From assembly GCA_035541995.1 (NCBI GenBank), contig DATKMG010000566.1, positions 1 to 7,753 on the forward strand: a DNA stretch of 7,753 nt. Reading direction: 5' to 3'. The DNA comes from DATKMG01 sp035541995. Its GTDB lineage: Bacteria > Acidobacteriota > Terriglobia > Versatilivoradales > Versatilivoraceae. This document shows, in pieces, positions 6,541 through 7,753 of this stretch. Under the pieces are notes generated by a model, which did not search any database, was not told the origin of the DNA, and worked only from the letters and a program-made list of their open reading frames with translations. A program made the translations under genes and the position numbers. Positions within the stretch are counted from its first letter, which is position 1. Each line of letters begins with the position of its first letter.

Positions 6541-6583
6541 CTAGTTTTTTTGGCGGTTGTGTCAGGCCTCTAGATTGATAACC

Positions 6584-6588
6584 AAGGA
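6584..6588 (+). promoter_or_regulatory. Shine-Dalgarno site of rpsT
   Basis: AAGGA lies 8 nt before the ATG at 6597, which is good spacing. It confirms the start, and the encoded N-terminus M-A-N-H-K-S-A is the standard beginning of S20 proteins. Confidence 0.8.
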
Positions 6589-6596
6589 TATTCGCG

Positions 6597-6878
6597 ATGG
6601 CAAATCACAAATCAGCAGAAAAGCGGAACCGGCAGAACCAGAAACGTCGAACGGCCAACAGGCAGAACTTGCACCGGTTGCGTTCGCAGTTGAAAGACAT
6701 GACCAGCGCGGTTGGTTCCAATGGTGTTGATTCGGTGAAATCGTTGCTGTCTCCTACCCTTTCTCTAATTGATAGGTCCGTCCAAAAAGGTGTAATACAC
6801 AAGAGGGCGGCAGCCCGCCGCAAGTCCCGCCTAATGCGCAAGGTCAATGCAATCCTTGCTGCCCAAGTAGCTTCTTGA
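6597..6878 (+). CDS. rpsT: 30S ribosomal protein S20
   Basis: S20 is a small helical protein that binds 16S rRNA early in 30S assembly. The 93-residue length is normal. The N-terminus M-A-N-H-K-S-A-E-K-R, the following basic run of Arg/Lys/Gln/Asn, and the C-terminal segment V-I-H-K-R-A-A-A-R-R-K-S-R-L (about residues 66-79) are the family hallmarks. The gene has its own near-consensus promoter and a proper ribosome site. It is transcribed away from the lipid A block. In E. coli S20 represses its own translation; the short leader here shows no obvious mimic of the rRNA site. No strong intrinsic terminator follows, so some transcription may continue into the downstream cyclase. Confidence 0.97.
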   Translation: MANHKSAEKRNRQNQKRRTANRQNLHRLRSQLKDMTSAVGSNGVDSVKSLLSPTLSLIDRSVQKGVIHKRAAARRKSRLMRKVNAILAAQVAS

Positions 6879-6915
6879 TTTTCATAACGACCCAAGACTC
6901 AAGTACTTTGTTTTT

Positions 6916-6945
6916 TTGACGATAAGTCACACGAAGACGTAGATT
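6916..6945 (+). promoter_or_regulatory. Candidate promoter for the GGDEF gene
   Basis: TTGACG (6916-6921), an 18-nt spacer and TAGATT (6940-6945) resemble a sigma70 promoter with a good -35 and a fair -10. Transcription would begin near 6952, giving a leader of about 20 nt that still includes the GAGG ribosome site at 6962-6965. The -35 overlaps the T-run after rpsT. Confidence 0.35.
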
Positions 6946-6972
6946 CACGACTGTTCGTGGAGAGGTGGGACG

Positions 6973-7753
6973 TTGAAGCTATCGAGACTTTTGGAAATAA
7001 CCCGACTCAATTGGGGTCGGTACTTGCCCCCAGTCAGTAGGCCCTCACCAGACTGGAATCAGGAGTTCCTTGAGCTTGTCCGTGTAGTTCTGACCCTGCT
7101 GCAACAATACCGGTGGGAGATTGAAGAAATCAAGAGCGGGCAATTCCTCGAAGAGCTTGAAGGATGGAAACAGGGATTGAGCTCGATCGTCGACCCTCGG
7201 TCCTTAGGAAATTACCGGTTGAACGTCTACGAGAAATCCAGCGATTATCTCAAAAGAGAAAAGAACTACCTTGCCGAGCGTGAAGCTGAGCTTAAGAATA
7301 TGGTGACGTTGCTCTCAGAGGCCGTGTCCACCGTCGTTGCTGACAATGGAACTTATCATCAGGAAGTCTTGAAGCGGGCCTTGGGGATGTCACAAATCTC
7401 ACAGTTGGAAGACATCCGGAAAATTCGGACACTCATTGCTCGAGAAGTCGAACAACTGAAGGAAGTGGTCAAGCAGAAACAGACCCAGGATCGCCTCCAT
7501 CAAGAGCAACTTTCAAAGCACGTGGAAGCCCTGCAATCCAGGCTACAATCTGCCGTCAATCGTTCTCTGAAGGATCCCTTGACTGGCTTGTACAATCGGC
7601 AGGGCTGGGATCATGAGGTATTTAACGCTTGTTACACTGCCTCGGTCACCAAAGTCCCCTTCGCGTTGGCCTTGCTTGACGTTGACGATTTTAAACAAGT
7701 TAACGACAAATACGGCCATCAGGTGGGCGACCTCATCCTCGCCAAGGTAGCCA
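6973..7753 (+). CDS. Diguanylate cyclase (GGDEF domain) with long helical N-terminus, 3'-truncated by window edge
   Basis: GGDEF proteins make cyclic di-GMP from two GTP. The frame is open from TTG at 6973 to the window end (260 complete codons). TTG is chosen because GAGG (6962-6965) lies 7 nt upstream and an in-frame TAG occurs at 6940-6942 with no other usual start between. Residues about 1-200 show no membrane segment and are largely helical, with a coiled-coil-like run (about 95-195) leading into the catalytic domain. The domain start is unmistakable: D-P-L-T-G-L-Y-N-R at 201-209, then L-D-V-D-D-F-K-Q-V-N-D-K-Y-G-H at 235-249, where D236 is the expected Mg-binding Asp and N244 the expected guanine-contacting Asn. 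The window ends before the GG[D/E]EF motif and any inhibitory RxxD site or EAL domain, so activity and full architecture cannot be judged. It is probably cytoplasmic, with the helical region as sensor or dimerisation module. Confidence 0.9.
   Translation, partial: MKLSRLLEITRLNWGRYLPPVSRPSPDWNQEFLELVRVVLTLLQQYRWEIEEIKSGQFLEELEGWKQGLSSIVDPRSLGNYRLNVYEKSSDYLKREKNYLAEREAELKNMVTLLSEAVSTVVADNGTYHQEVLKRALGMSQISQLEDIRKIRTLIAREVEQLKEVVKQKQTQDRLHQEQLSKHVEALQSRLQSAVNRSLKDPLTGLYNRQGWDHEVFNACYTASVTKVPFALALLDVDDFKQVNDKYGHQVGDLILAKVA

Noticed and set aside
6605..6895. 96-codon minus-strand frame opposite rpsT
   Set aside because: It is antisense to an unmistakable S20 gene, and its Arg/Cys/Phe-rich composition comes from the complementary strand.
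6899..6917. Intrinsic terminator after rpsT (AAGTACTT followed by a T7 run)
   Set aside because: The palindrome has no room for a loop and gives at most a very short AT-rich stem, too weak to call a terminator.

Overview
The window looks like chromosomal core DNA from a Gram-negative bacterium. Evidence for an outer membrane is a complete lipid-A-disaccharide synthase (LpxB), an LpxL/HtrB-type lipid A acyltransferase and a TonB C-terminal domain. Base composition is moderate and quite even. The gene mix (several TTG/GTG starts, a secreted M1-peptidase-like protein with TPRs, a TonB-domain protein, a diguanylate cyclase beside rpsT) would fit Acidobacteriota or a related phylum. That assignment is an inference from gene style only. 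No mobile element, tRNA, rRNA or CRISPR array is visible.

Layout. (1) Bases 1-743, plus strand: the 3' part of a TonB-domain protein, then a 78-residue coiled-coil protein 12 nt downstream with a strong Shine-Dalgarno. (2) Bases 761-6303, minus strand, read right to left: an LpxL-family acyltransferase, lpxB, a secreted M1-aminopeptidase-like protein with C-terminal TPRs, and a helical protein of unknown function whose start overlaps the previous stop by 4 nt (ATGA). This block converges on the plus-strand genes with only 17 nt between stop codons. (3) Bases 6304-6596: a divergent intergenic region holding a near-consensus sigma70 promoter for rpsT and a weaker candidate facing the acyltransferase. 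(4) Bases 6597-7753, plus strand: rpsT (ribosomal protein S20), then a diguanylate cyclase cut off by the window edge before its GGDEF motif.

How the genes fit together. The acyltransferase and LpxB both act in lipid A assembly at the inner membrane. LpxB condenses the two sugar precursors, and LpxL-type enzymes add the secondary acyl chains. The M1-like gene lies 200 nt downstream of lpxB on the same strand and could share its transcript. Its product has the M1 fold but has lost both zinc-binding histidines, the exopeptidase-motif Glu and the catalytic Tyr, so it is probably a periplasmic binding or scaffold protein and not a peptidase. The translationally coupled helical protein has no signal peptide. 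This pair is the most interesting and least explained part of the window. A second curiosity is an apparent in-frame duplication of the acyltransferase C-terminal tail just past its TAG stop.
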